Positions 26,103 to 34,978 of a DNA stretch of 64,000 nt are shown one piece after another. The notes beneath the pieces were generated by a model, which made no database searches, was not told the DNA's origin, and was given only the letters and a program-made list of their open reading frames with translations. The position numbers and the translations under genes are program-made. The DNA is taken from contig NZ_SLZR01000002.1 of the NCBI RefSeq assembly GCF_004341165.1, forward strand, positions 248,001 to 312,000, given 5' to 3'. Position 1 is the first letter of the stretch. Every line of letters starts with the position of its first letter. This DNA comes from Reinekea marinisedimentorum (GTDB taxonomy: Bacteria; Pseudomonadota; Gammaproteobacteria; Pseudomonadales; Natronospirillaceae).

Positions 26103-27056
26103 ATGACCATCAAACTCGCCATCGTAATGGACCCAATTGAACAGGTTAATTACAAAAAGGACAGCTCTCTGGCCATGCTTTGGGCAGCTGCCGACCGTGG
26201 CTGGGAACTTTACTATCTAACGCTCTCAGATCTGTTCATGGATAACGGAATTGCCAAGGGTTTGGCAACTTCCTTACGCGTTTTTAGAGATCCGTCACAC
26301 TTTTATGAATTGGGTGACACCGCCGAAACTCCGTTAGCCGAGTTCGATGTCATCCTAATGCGCAAAGACCCTCCGTTTGACAACGAATACATCTATGCCA
26401 CCTATCTGCTGGAAAATGCAGAAAAGCAAGGCACCCTAGTTGTTAACAAGCCGCAGAGCCTGCGCGACTGCAATGAGAAGGTTTTTGCTACCGAGTTCAC
26501 AGATTTAACGCCCGAACACCTGATCAGCCGACACAAAGACCTGCTCAAAGCATTTCATCATAAGCATAAAGATGTCATCTTCAAGCCACTCGATGGCATG
26601 GGTGGCAGCGCCATCTTCCGCTTAAAGAAAGATGATCCTAACTTCAACGTCATTATTGAAACACTGACTGAACATGGCAACCAGCAGATCATGGCGCAAA
26701 AATACCTGCCGGAAATTAAAGACGGCGACAAACGAATCCTTGTGGTTGACGGACAGGTTGTAGACTATTGCCTGGCGCGTCTGCCAGCCAAGGGCGAGAC
26801 CCGTGGTAATCTGGCAGCGGGCGGCACCGGTCGGCCACAGCCGCTCACTGACTCAGACCGGGCTCTGGCTGAGCAGGTGGCACCCGAGCTGGTAAAGCGC
26901 GGCCTGATGTTTGTGGGCCTGGATGTTATCGGCAATTACCTGACTGAGGTGAATGTGACCAGCCCGACCTGTATTCGTGAAATAGACAACGCTTTTAATA
27001 CCGACATTGCCGGTATGCTTATGTCTGCTATTGAGAAGAAGTTAGAGAACAGCTAA
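26103..27056 (+). CDS. gshB: Glutathione synthetase
   Basis: 317 residues (E. coli 316). ATP-grasp ligase that joins gamma-glutamylcysteine and glycine in the cytoplasm. MDPIEQVNYKKDSSLAML is the family signature at the N-terminus; FKPLDGMGGSAIFRL binds ATP; EVNVTSPTCIREID is the C-terminal metal/ATP motif. The pilG - gshB divergent arrangement and the tonB gene directly after its stop are the same as in pseudomonads. Its TAA is followed immediately by the tonB ATG. Confidence 0.97.
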   Translation: MTIKLAIVMDPIEQVNYKKDSSLAMLWAAADRGWELYYLTLSDLFMDNGIAKGLATSLRVFRDPSHFYELGDTAETPLAEFDVILMRKDPPFDNEYIYATYLLENAEKQGTLVVNKPQSLRDCNEKVFATEFTDLTPEHLISRHKDLLKAFHHKHKDVIFKPLDGMGGSAIFRLKKDDPNFNVIIETLTEHGNQQIMAQKYLPEIKDGDKRILVVDGQVVDYCLARLPAKGETRGNLAAGGTGRPQPLTDSDRALAEQVAPELVKRGLMFVGLDVIGNYLTEVNVTSPTCIREIDNAFNTDIAGMLMSAIEKKLENS

Positions 27057-27950
27057 ATGATTTCTGCGAAAGAAAAAGTCAGCGCATTCGACCGGCTCAG
27101 CTTTACGGTCTTTCTGGCGCTGGCCATACATGCGTTGATTATCTTTGGTATCAATTTCACAGCCGCCAAAAGCGTCAGCAAGAGCCCTACGCTGGATGTG
27201 ACATTGAGCCTGCATAAAACCGAAGACAACGTGGCCGACGACGACGCCGACTTTTTATCCGACGCCAACCAGCAAGGCAGCGGCACACTGGAAGAAAAGG
27301 CTCTGCTTAAGTCGACTGAGCAGGCCGATATTGAAGACAACCAAATCTTCCATACCACGCCCACGGTGCAGCAGATCGCCTTCGCTGAACTGAGTCAGCA
27401 AAACGACCGCATTATCAGTACCACATCGAAGGCCGAGCAAAACACGCTGAAGTCGTCCGAAATGAAGGATGATTACGAGCAGCCCGTCCCGACTGAAGAT
27501 GCTACTCAACTTGAAAACATCACCGATGTCGCCACGCTGAAGGCCATGTTGGATGACAGCCGCCAGTCCTACGCCAAGCGCCCCCGCGTACGCACCTTAA
27601 CCGCGGTTTCAGCAAAAAAAGCCGTTGATGCGGCCTATATTTTCAACTGGCTGGAAAAAGTGGAGCGTATCGGCAACCAGAACTACCCCGAGTCTGCCCG
27701 CCTAAACCGGCTTACCGGCTCAGTGCGCTTAGCGGTAACCATCAGTGCAGATGGCAGCCTGCAATCTGTTGTGGTGAATCAATCGTCCGGCTACCCGGTT
27801 TTGGACCAGGCGGCAAAGCGGATTGTTCACCTGTCTGCGCCCTTTGAGCGCCTGTCTCCTGAAATTCTGCAGGGCATGAACTCTCTGGAGATCATCCGTA
27901 CCTGGAACTTCCGTGTGGATAACCGTTTCGAGGCGCAGAGTGCCGAGTAA
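27057..27950 (+). CDS. TonB-family energy transducer
   Basis: 297 residues. A short cytoplasmic start, one hydrophobic segment at about 17-34 (TVFLALAIHALIIFGINF) with the His expected for ExbB/ExbD contact, a long acidic/Gln-rich periplasmic spacer, and a C-terminal TonB domain at about 215-290 (GSVRLAVTISADGSLQSV, then IIRTWNFRV). The family drives outer-membrane transporters with the proton gradient. No exbBD is nearby; this gshB-linked paralogue corresponds to the pseudomonad tonB3 position, a gene linked to twitching motility in P. aeruginosa, which fits the neighbouring Pil-Chp cluster. Confidence 0.85.
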   Translation: MISAKEKVSAFDRLSFTVFLALAIHALIIFGINFTAAKSVSKSPTLDVTLSLHKTEDNVADDDADFLSDANQQGSGTLEEKALLKSTEQADIEDNQIFHTTPTVQQIAFAELSQQNDRIISTTSKAEQNTLKSSEMKDDYEQPVPTEDATQLENITDVATLKAMLDDSRQSYAKRPRVRTLTAVSAKKAVDAAYIFNWLEKVERIGNQNYPESARLNRLTGSVRLAVTISADGSLQSVVVNQSSGYPVLDQAAKRIVHLSAPFERLSPEILQGMNSLEIIRTWNFRVDNRFEAQSAE

Positions 27951-28374
27951 AGTTTGGCTGGGGTTTGACTGGGGTGTGTCTTGGATTGGCGTCGCCAGCG
28001 GCCAGACCGAAACCTTCACAGCCTCGGAACTAAAGCCCATCCGTGCAAAGAATGGCACGCCCAACTGGGATGAAATGGACGCCCTGGTCAACGAATGGAA
28101 ACCGGCGGGCTTTATCGTTGGCATTCCATACAACATGGATGGCACGGAGTTCGACCTGACCTTACGGGCCAACAAATTCCGCAAACGGCTTTATGGCCGC
28201 TATGGCCTGCCAGCGCATGGCGTCGATGAACGGCTAACCACGCGTGAAGCCTTCCAGCATTTAGGCGCTGCCGGCACGTCACTAAAGAAAGCCAAAAAAG
28301 CCAATGTCGACGGCATCGCTGCGCAGATCATTCTGCAGTCCTGGCTGAATGAGCAGAGCAATGGCGCCGGTTGA
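27940..28374 (+). CDS. ruvX: Holliday junction resolvase-like protein RuvX/YqgF
   Basis: 144 residues from GTG 27940, which is preceded by GAGG and overlaps the end of tonB by 11 bp; this gives MPSKVWLGFDWG, the family N-terminus with the catalytic Asp. Later motifs are VGIPYNMDGT and DERLTTREA, then ANVDGIAAQIIL with the final Asp. YqgF acts in 16S rRNA 5'-end maturation and has an RNase H-like fold. The usual YqgE/AlgH gene does not precede it here. Confidence 0.88.
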   Translation: MPSKVWLGFDWGVSWIGVASGQTETFTASELKPIRAKNGTPNWDEMDALVNEWKPAGFIVGIPYNMDGTEFDLTLRANKFRKRLYGRYGLPAHGVDERLTTREAFQHLGAAGTSLKKAKKANVDGIAAQIILQSWLNEQSNGAG

Positions 28375-29962
28375 AATACCCGCTAACTACTACCTGAATT
28401 ACTTCAATCAAATGATTGACCTTGTTCTGGCACGCTATCAGGACATCCTTCCCCAGCAGGACTTGCACTTCATCAGCCAGTTTAAGGGCTTGAGTGAACC
28501 GGCACAGCGCCTGCTGATTCGGTTCTATATTCGCAAAGGCCCGCTGTTTCTCACCGATACCCTCGCTTATAAAGAAGTTCCGGATATCGGCCAGGCCTGC
28601 GCAGAATTGTGCTCCAGCGGCCTGAGCGAAGAAAACCCGGAGGTTTACTGTTGGCAGCTGGTAGAGCTGCTACCGGTCGCGGAATCGAGAAGCCTGCTGC
28701 GAGCGGATAAGAAAATCCGCAAATCTGAGCTGCTGGATCAAACCTATTTAGATGAAGAAATAAAAAGCTGTACCGACTGGGGAATCAAACGACCAATCAT
28801 TCAGCCAACCGGGTACGAAACCTACCGCCGCCTGCAACTGCTGTATTTTGGCAACGAGCAGCAAACGCTGACCGAATTTATTCTTGAAGACATTGGGCTG
28901 TTCAAATACGAGCCGTACCCGATTGACCGTGACAATCGTCTTTTCAACAAGGCTAAAGAAGTCGAAACCACCCTGCTGATCAACGATCTGGCCATTGAGT
29001 TTGCCGAAATGAGCCTGGCTAAAGACTGGCAACAAATTGAGGTGCTTGCTGAGCAGGTTCTGAAAATCCAACCCGGCCGGCTTCTGTTGAATCGCTGGAG
29101 TCGTCTGGCCAACAGAATCGCTTACCGGCTGGAGCAGCTGGGCGAGCTGGAACTCGCTTACAGAATATTCAGCACCAACCACCAGCCACCGTCGCGCGAA
29201 AGAAGAACCCGAATCCTGTTTAAACAGCAGGCCTACCAGGCCGCAAAAAAGTTGCTGGAAGAGATCCACCAGCAGCCCATTTCTGAAGACGAAACCACCT
29301 TTTACCGACGCTTTATCAATAAGGTTCACAAGCCGCTGGGGCTGGCCACCGTCAAGTTTGCAAAACCCCATATCAGCGAGACTCACCTGCAATTGGCCCG
29401 CACCGATCAACGCGTCGAGGAACTGGCATGCGATCAGTTCCCCGGGGCGGTATGGCTGGAAAACTCGCTGCCACTGGCAGTCTTTGGCTTGGTGTTCTGG
29501 CAGGTGATCTTCGCTGATAAACCCGGTGTGTGGCACCACCCTTTTCAATCCGGCCCGTCCGATCTTTACCGCTCAGAGTTTAGCGAGGCCCGATCCGAAG
29601 AGATCGCTTCGTTGTTCAACCGCCAGGCGCAATGGCTGGAGATTATTCAAACTCACTGGGCCGCGAAGCACGGCATCCGCAATGCATTTGTGCACTGGTC
29701 GGTACTGACCGCCGACACCATCATCCATTGCTATACTGCGTTTCACCCGGATCAGTGGGCGGAACTGTTCCGCCACCTGCTACTCGATATTCGTAACCAC
29801 CGCTCCGGCTTCCCTGACCTTTTTCAGAGGCAAGAACAAGGCGGTCGCTTCATTGAGGTAAAGGGGCCAGGTGACAAGCTTCAGGACAATCAGAAACAGT
29901 GGCTGGCCGTTTTTGAGCGCATCGGCATTCCTGCAGAGGTTTGCTACATCCAATACCTTTAG
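28349..29962 (+). CDS. VRR-NUC domain nuclease, FAN1-like
   Basis: 537 residues; ATG 28349 overlaps ruvX by 26 bp, and ATG 28361 is an alternative. The C-terminal VRR-NUC domain shows FPDLF with Asp490, then FIEVKGPGDKL with Glu503 and Lys505, the PD-(D/E)XK active site, and QDNQKQW as is typical. The N-terminal ~440 residues are helical with TPR-like and SAP-like regions, as in bacterial FAN1 (P. aeruginosa FAN1), a structure-specific 5' flap nuclease that can unhook DNA interstrand crosslinks. The next gene, a nuclease-helicase, begins 8 bp later, so they likely act in one repair pathway. Confidence 0.85.
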   Translation: MSRAMAPVEIPANYYLNYFNQMIDLVLARYQDILPQQDLHFISQFKGLSEPAQRLLIRFYIRKGPLFLTDTLAYKEVPDIGQACAELCSSGLSEENPEVYCWQLVELLPVAESRSLLRADKKIRKSELLDQTYLDEEIKSCTDWGIKRPIIQPTGYETYRRLQLLYFGNEQQTLTEFILEDIGLFKYEPYPIDRDNRLFNKAKEVETTLLINDLAIEFAEMSLAKDWQQIEVLAEQVLKIQPGRLLLNRWSRLANRIAYRLEQLGELELAYRIFSTNHQPPSRERRTRILFKQQAYQAAKKLLEEIHQQPISEDETTFYRRFINKVHKPLGLATVKFAKPHISETHLQLARTDQRVEELACDQFPGAVWLENSLPLAVFGLVFWQVIFADKPGVWHHPFQSGPSDLYRSEFSEARSEEIASLFNRQAQWLEIIQTHWAAKHGIRNAFVHWSVLTADTIIHCYTAFHPDQWAELFRHLLLDIRNHRSGFPDLFQRQEQGGRFIEVKGPGDKLQDNQKQWLAVFERIGIPAEVCYIQYL

Positions 29963-29970
29963 AGGCGCGA

Positions 29971-32247
29971 GTGACTTCCGAAGCTGTAAACAGAAAAACC
30001 TACCGCGTCAGTGTTCGGGCACTGGCCGAGTTTAATCAGATACAAGGCAGCCTGATTGCTACTGACCGCCCCGGGCCCAGCGCACTGGAGGGTCAGCAGG
30101 TTCACCGCATCACGCAAGTCAGCCGGCAGAAGCACTACCGAGCAGAATTCCCTGTCCGTCTTAACTGGGCCTGCCGCGATTTTGATATACAGCTCAGCGG
30201 CAGAATTGATGGCGTGTTTGAAGACGGCATCGAAGAGATAAAATCGACACGCGTTCCGATTGAAGAGCTCTCCGACGAGGCAAAGCAGCTGAACCGGCTG
30301 CAGGCGAATCTGTACGCCGCGCTTTATAGTCTGAGCACAGGGCACGCTGACCGTATTTGTTCCCGGCTCAGTTATGTTCACGCCCAAACCTTAAAGGAAC
30401 AGACGGATGACCAATGGTTGAGTCAGGCCGAAGCTGTAGATTTACTCACCACCTGCTGCGCACACTACGAAGACTGGCTCGATAAATTTCACCGGCATCA
30501 GCACAAAAGAGCCGGGCTCCTGAATGCCATGAATTTCCCGTACCCTCAATTGCGTGTAAGCCAGAGGCAAATGGCAGAAAACGTCTACAGGGCCTGCCGG
30601 ACAAAACGGCATCTGTGCGTGGAAGCCCCCACCGGCACCGGGAAAACCCTGGCTGCATTATTCCCGGCACTGAAGGCGGCAAGCTCGCAACAGGTTCAAA
30701 GCATTTATTTTTTAACGATGAAAACGACCGGCCAACAGGCCGCAACCACGGCCCTGGAGAAACTCGACCCCGAAAGAGAACTGACCAGCGTTTCTCTGGG
30801 TGCCCGCAAACGACTCTGCCTGAACAGCGAGTCGGTTTGTGATGGCGAATACTGCAATTACGCGAAAGACTATTTTAAAAAACGCCAGGCGCTACGCCAC
30901 AAACTGTTCAGCCGCAACCATTGGTCTTTCGAACAACTTAAAACACTGGGTACCGATAACGAGGTTTGCCCCTACTACCTCAGTCAGGACTGGGCCATTT
31001 GGGCCGACATCGTTATCGGCGACATGAATTACATCTACGACACCACCGCCACCCAGCCTTACCTGCTGAAAGAGATTAACAATCAGGCGATCATTCTGAT
31101 TGATGAAGGCCATAACCTTATTGACCGTGGTCGAATGATGTTCAGCTGCGAATTTAAGGGCGAAGAGTTGCAGATGCTAATGGCGCGGGTACCGGCGGCC
31201 ATGAAGAAGCCGTTGCAAAAAATACAGAAGCAGCTGCGCGAATACTGCCTGAATACCACAGTAGAGTTGAGCGATACCGCACCGGATGCGCTGGTCAACG
31301 CTCTGCGGAATTTCAATGCCGAGAGTGCCGCACTGCTGCGCGAAAACCCAAGCTACGAGCCAAACCAGCTCTGGCAGGAATTCATCTTTACCAGCGCACG
31401 CTTTGTCCGGCTTCATGAGTTGGCCAATAAAGAGGACTTTACCTGGCGCGTTCGCGGCGGCAAGCCGGCAGAAAGAAAGATTGAGCTGCTGTGCCTGAAC
31501 CCGGCAAAATTACTGAAGCAAAAACACTGCTGCGCCAACAACGTTATTGCCTTCAGCGCCACGTTCACACCCTGGCATTTCAGTAATCAGATGAACGGTC
31601 TGCAGGCTGCCGTTACCCAGCAGTTGGCATCGCCATTTAAGCCAGAGCAATTTCGGGTCTTTATCGCCAACGACGTCTCTACCCGCTTTAAAGATAAAAC
31701 AGCCCTGCCTCAGGCTTTAAATGGAACGCTTAAACGCATCGTCAGCAACAACCGAAACAGCATGGTATTTTTCTCCAGCTACCAGCAACTCAACAGCTGC
31801 AGCAGTGAATTACCTGAGAACGAAAAAATAATTATTCAGCAACGCAGCCTGACGACCGAAGAACGGGAAGCACTGATCAACCGATTCCGTACCGAAACGG
31901 GATTAACCCTGCTCACGGTTTTGGGTGGCGTCTTTGCCGAGGGAATAGATTTACCGGAAGAACAACTCTCTGAAGTCGTGGTGGTTGGCACCGGCCTGCC
32001 GCAACTGAACACAGTGAACAATGAAATAAAACAGCGCTTGTTAAACAGTGGCCTGAATGGCTTTGAGTTTGCGTATCTGTTTCCGGGCTTGCAAAAGGTA
32101 CTGCAGGCAGCTGGACGCTGCGTAAGAACCGAACAGGACTACGGCAGCATCCTGCTCATTGATGATCGCTTTGAAGATTATTTTCACCGGGGCTGGCTGC
32201 CTGAACATTGGCAGGTCAGCATCGGCTCGTTAAAAAACTGGGACTAA
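29971..32247 (+). CDS. DinG/XPD-type helicase with N-terminal PD-(D/E)XK nuclease motifs
   Basis: 758 residues from GTG 29971, preceded by AGAGG. The N-terminal ~180 residues hold Cas4/RecB-like nuclease motifs: an Asp in GRIDGVFEDG, Glu-Ile-Lys in EEIKST (about 88-93), and QANLY. The helicase part begins with Walker A APTGTGKT (about 218-225), then four cysteines (LCLNSESVCDGEYC and EVCPYY) placed as the XPD iron-sulfur cluster, LIDEGHN as DEAH-box variant, and AGRCVRTEQDYG as motif VI. This predicts a 5'-3' iron-sulfur DNA helicase fused to a nuclease. It pairs with the FAN1-like gene. Its stop codon abuts the convergent hemerythrin gene. Confidence 0.85.
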   Translation: MTSEAVNRKTYRVSVRALAEFNQIQGSLIATDRPGPSALEGQQVHRITQVSRQKHYRAEFPVRLNWACRDFDIQLSGRIDGVFEDGIEEIKSTRVPIEELSDEAKQLNRLQANLYAALYSLSTGHADRICSRLSYVHAQTLKEQTDDQWLSQAEAVDLLTTCCAHYEDWLDKFHRHQHKRAGLLNAMNFPYPQLRVSQRQMAENVYRACRTKRHLCVEAPTGTGKTLAALFPALKAASSQQVQSIYFLTMKTTGQQAATTALEKLDPERELTSVSLGARKRLCLNSESVCDGEYCNYAKDYFKKRQALRHKLFSRNHWSFEQLKTLGTDNEVCPYYLSQDWAIWADIVIGDMNYIYDTTATQPYLLKEINNQAIILIDEGHNLIDRGRMMFSCEFKGEELQMLMARVPAAMKKPLQKIQKQLREYCLNTTVELSDTAPDALVNALRNFNAESAALLRENPSYEPNQLWQEFIFTSARFVRLHELANKEDFTWRVRGGKPAERKIELLCLNPAKLLKQKHCCANNVIAFSATFTPWHFSNQMNGLQAAVTQQLASPFKPEQFRVFIANDVSTRFKDKTALPQALNGTLKRIVSNNRNSMVFFSSYQQLNSCSSELPENEKIIIQQRSLTTEEREALINRFRTETGLTLLTVLGGVFAEGIDLPEEQLSEVVVVGTGLPQLNTVNNEIKQRLLNSGLNGFEFAYLFPGLQKVLQAAGRCVRTEQDYGSILLIDDRFEDYFHRGWLPEHWQVSIGSLKNWD

Positions 32248-32802
32248 TTATTCGGCTTCAAAGTCCAGAATTTCTTCACACAAATCTTTGTATGCCTTTC
32301 TCGCTGCATCATCGTACGATTCCAGAATCACATCGGCTTCCTGTTCTATATCGGCCCAATCATTTTCATCCAGATACTCTTCTGCCATTGGAAACAGCAC
32401 AGACTCTTCAGCATCCAGGTGCAGCATTTGCCGCGACAAATAAATATGAGCGGTTTTATACAGGTGTGAAATTGGAACGGCGATATCCAAAGAGACTTGT
32501 TCGAAAGCTGTTTTTAATTCCTGGGTTAAACGTTCCAGGTCTTCATGTTCACGCAAGACTGCGCGAATTTGTGCGGAGTGCGGTGGGTGTTTTTCCAACA
32601 GACGTTTGAAAACAATATCTTCCACCGGGTGATGCCATCGTTCAGGCACGGTAGAAATATAATCGAGAATATTCATAATTTGCGTGAGGCTGGGCTCAAC
32701 CTCAGGGTCTTCGTATTCTTTTATTTCAGCACGAAAACAATAGAGAATTTTGGCGATATTTTTATGATCAGAATTTAATTTTTGTAATATGGCGGAACTC
32801 AT
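32248..32802 (-). CDS. Hemerythrin-domain protein
   Basis: 184 residues from ATG 32802; a GTG four codons earlier is possible. Metal ligands appear in order: NSDHKN, WHHPVED, LREHEDLE and LHLDAEESVLFP, matching a four-helix hemerythrin fold with a di-iron centre. Such cytoplasmic proteins bind oxygen, NO or sense iron/redox. The following C-terminal ~40 residues are acidic. The gene is convergent with the helicase with zero bases between the two stop codons, leaving no room for a separate terminator. Confidence 0.85.
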   Translation of the reverse strand: MSSAILQKLNSDHKNIAKILYCFRAEIKEYEDPEVEPSLTQIMNILDYISTVPERWHHPVEDIVFKRLLEKHPPHSAQIRAVLREHEDLERLTQELKTAFEQVSLDIAVPISHLYKTAHIYLSRQMLHLDAEESVLFPMAEEYLDENDWADIEQEADVILESYDDAARKAYKDLCEEILDFEAE

Positions 32803-32862
32803 AACCAACCCCACCTAACAACACTGCTTTATCAAAGAGCTTAGTCAGCGTTAACCGAGTGG

Positions 32863-33819
32863 TCAAGGTGCCAGGCTGGTGCGGTTCCGTCCATTTCGTT
32901 TAGATTCGTAAAGGGCTTGGTCGGCCTGTTCAATCCACTGAGCATATTCACTCATCTCGGGCTTCCAGCCTGCCACGCCCAGACTTACCGTGACAAAAAC
33001 TTCACCATCAGGCAACGGCACTGCAGTCTGTTCAATTTTTTTGCGCAGCCGTTCTGCCAGTTGAAACGAGTTTTGCTGATCGGAGTCGATCAATACCAAT
33101 GAAAATTCTTCGCCACCGTAACGACCGGAAAAATCTGTCGCGCGCAGATTATCGAGAATGACCTTCGCCACTGCACGAATGACATCGTCGCCCACCTGAT
33201 GACCATAGGTGTCGTTAATGTTCTTGAAGTGATCAATGTCGAGCATGATCAGACTGTGTTCACGCGGGTTACGCTGCTGACGAAGAAATTCTTTCGCCAG
33301 TAAATCTTCCCAGTAGCCACGGTTCAGCATTTGGGTTAAGCCATCGGTGCGGCTCATTAAGGCAAGCTGATCATTCACTTCGCCAAGTTCAATTTTGCTG
33401 GTAGCGGTATCTGTAACGTCATAGACAATGATCGCCAGGTTTTCCACATCGCCGGCAGAGTTAGCCACCGGAATAAAGGTTGTATTCTGATACATATAGT
33501 CGGTAACACCGGTCACCGGACGGGTATTCTTAAATTTAAAAACGTACGGGCGTTGCTCCCAGGTTGTGAATGCCCGGTTACGCAATTGGGTAACAGTTTC
33601 GGCCTTATGCTTAAACCACTGCTCAGAAAGATCATCAAATACATCAAAGATATTTCGACCAAGGGCATCAGCAGAATCAACACCGGAGTTGTTTTCAATA
33701 AAACTGTTCCAGGCAGTGATGTTGTATTCCATATCCAACACAACAATACCGATGTCTACAGTCTGAAGAACTTCGACAAGCCAATGAAACTCACTGAATT
33801 CGGTGTGAGGTTGGTTCAT
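32863..33819 (-). CDS. PAS-GGDEF diguanylate cyclase
   Basis: 318 residues. A PAS domain at about 12-140 (VDIGIVVLDMEYNITAWN) is joined to a GGDEF domain at about 150-315. The active site is GGEEF at 235-239, and an inhibitory I-site RATD (226-229) lies five residues before it, so product inhibition is expected. It should make cyclic di-GMP from two GTP. No membrane segment is visible. It follows the CheC-like gene by 2 bp and is the third gene of a receiver - CheC - GGDEF operon. Confidence 0.93.
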   Translation of the reverse strand: MNQPHTEFSEFHWLVEVLQTVDIGIVVLDMEYNITAWNSFIENNSGVDSADALGRNIFDVFDDLSEQWFKHKAETVTQLRNRAFTTWEQRPYVFKFKNTRPVTGVTDYMYQNTTFIPVANSAGDVENLAIIVYDVTDTATSKIELGEVNDQLALMSRTDGLTQMLNRGYWEDLLAKEFLRQQRNPREHSLIMLDIDHFKNINDTYGHQVGDDVIRAVAKVILDNLRATDFSGRYGGEEFSLVLIDSDQQNSFQLAERLRKKIEQTAVPLPDGEVFVTVSLGVAGWKPEMSEYAQWIEQADQALYESKRNGRNRTSLAP

Positions 33820-33821
33820 GC

Positions 33822-34430
33822 TTACTCCATTAAATAAGAAACTTTATTGCGCAGCACCGGCAGGCTGTCTTCGGTAAACAGCAGCAGTAAATCGCAATTC
33901 ACCTGGTGACCTTCCAGCTTATACGGAATTTCAATCGTCAGCAGTCGCTGCCAGGTGGTGGTATTTTTCTTTAACAGCTCAGAGATATTGAGATGTTGCC
34001 CCAACAGATAGGGCTGCCCCTGAGAGAACCGCACATCGAGCTGTTCAGCCAAACCTTTCAGGCAGGCACCGATAAGAATATTGGAAATATCCATCAGCAG
34101 TTCGAGCTCAATCTGTTTGGTAATTTCACCGGTGTAGTGCGTCAGCTCGGCCATATCGGTAAAACTGGCATCGTTAAAAATCAACAGCGCCTCACCGGCA
34201 ATTTTCGAACCGGTAAAGCCCTGACAAACCGCACTGACGCTCTCGGCATCTTCGATAGAAGAAAGCGCCATACTCAGCTCGGCACGTTCAAGCAGGTTCA
34301 CCACCGGTATCGGCATAATGACGAATGTATTTAACAACCGGGCAAGCAGGTCGGCCGCACGGCCAACAGCAACATTGCTCAGTTCCTGAAAACAGTCCCG
34401 AAGCTCTTCGTCCAGAATTTGGTTACTCAA
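33822..34430 (-). CDS. CheC/CheX-like phosphatase family protein
   Basis: 202 residues with two copies of the CheC-type motif: QELSNVAVGRA (about 16-26) and LLMDISNILIGA (about 113-124). In CheC each motif carries Glu and Asn that attack phospho-CheY; here the second has Asp in place of Glu. The likely client is the receiver encoded 9 bp upstream. Such receiver/CheC/GGDEF trios are common in marine gammaproteobacteria. The phosphatase activity is inferred. Confidence 0.78.
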   Translation of the reverse strand: MSNQILDEELRDCFQELSNVAVGRAADLLARLLNTFVIMPIPVVNLLERAELSMALSSIEDAESVSAVCQGFTGSKIAGEALLIFNDASFTDMAELTHYTGEITKQIELELLMDISNILIGACLKGLAEQLDVRFSQGQPYLLGQHLNISELLKKNTTTWQRLLTIEIPYKLEGHQVNCDLLLLFTEDSLPVLRNKVSYLME

Positions 34431-34439
34431 ATGACCACC

Positions 34440-34811
34440 TTACTCTGAATAGAGACCGAAATCGTTCAACACCGTTAACAAATTCTCGGTATTAAGCGGT
34501 TTTTTGACAAAAGCTAATGCACCAAGCTTTTTCACCCGCGCTTCAGCCTCAGGCTGAATGTCTCCGGAGATCACAATGACAACCGCAGGTAAGTCACGCG
34601 CCCGAATCGATTCAAGTACGCCGTAGCCATCCATCACCGGCATGGTCAGGTCGAGCAGTACAACCTCACCTTTACCCTGACTGATCAACTCCAGCGCTTC
34701 CTGGCCATGAGAGGCCTGAGATATTTCTACATCCCAACCCTTGGGCAGGGCTTTAATCACCTGTTTGCGCGCGAAGCTGGAATCATCCACAACTAGCAGC
34801 GGTAAAGACAT
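34440..34811 (-). CDS. Single-domain response regulator
   Basis: 123-residue receiver. Acidic pair Asp9/Asp10 (LLVVDDSSFARKQ), acceptor Asp54 (VVLLDLTMPVMDGYGVL), ISGD and the Lys in FVKKPLN are present. No output domain. It heads the operon with the CheC-like protein and the diguanylate cyclase, and probably passes a phosphorylation signal to c-di-GMP synthesis. The cognate kinase is not adjacent. The 167 bp between it and polA (34812-34978) shows no convincing terminator. Confidence 0.9.
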   Translation of the reverse strand: MSLPLLVVDDSSFARKQVIKALPKGWDVEISQASHGQEALELISQGKGEVVLLDLTMPVMDGYGVLESIRARDLPAVVIVISGDIQPEAEARVKKLGALAFVKKPLNTENLLTVLNDFGLYSE

Positions 34812-34978
34812 ACAAACTCCAATTGATTATTAAGCTTAAATAAAGACGAACACCGGCACATCCGCAACTCTGTAAAATGACAAGCTAAGCGCGAACGCCC
34901 GCCGTTTGCGGCAACACCACAGGCTCTATTTCAGAATATTGACCTTAGCGGTTCAATAATGAACGTTTTCAGGTGCTA

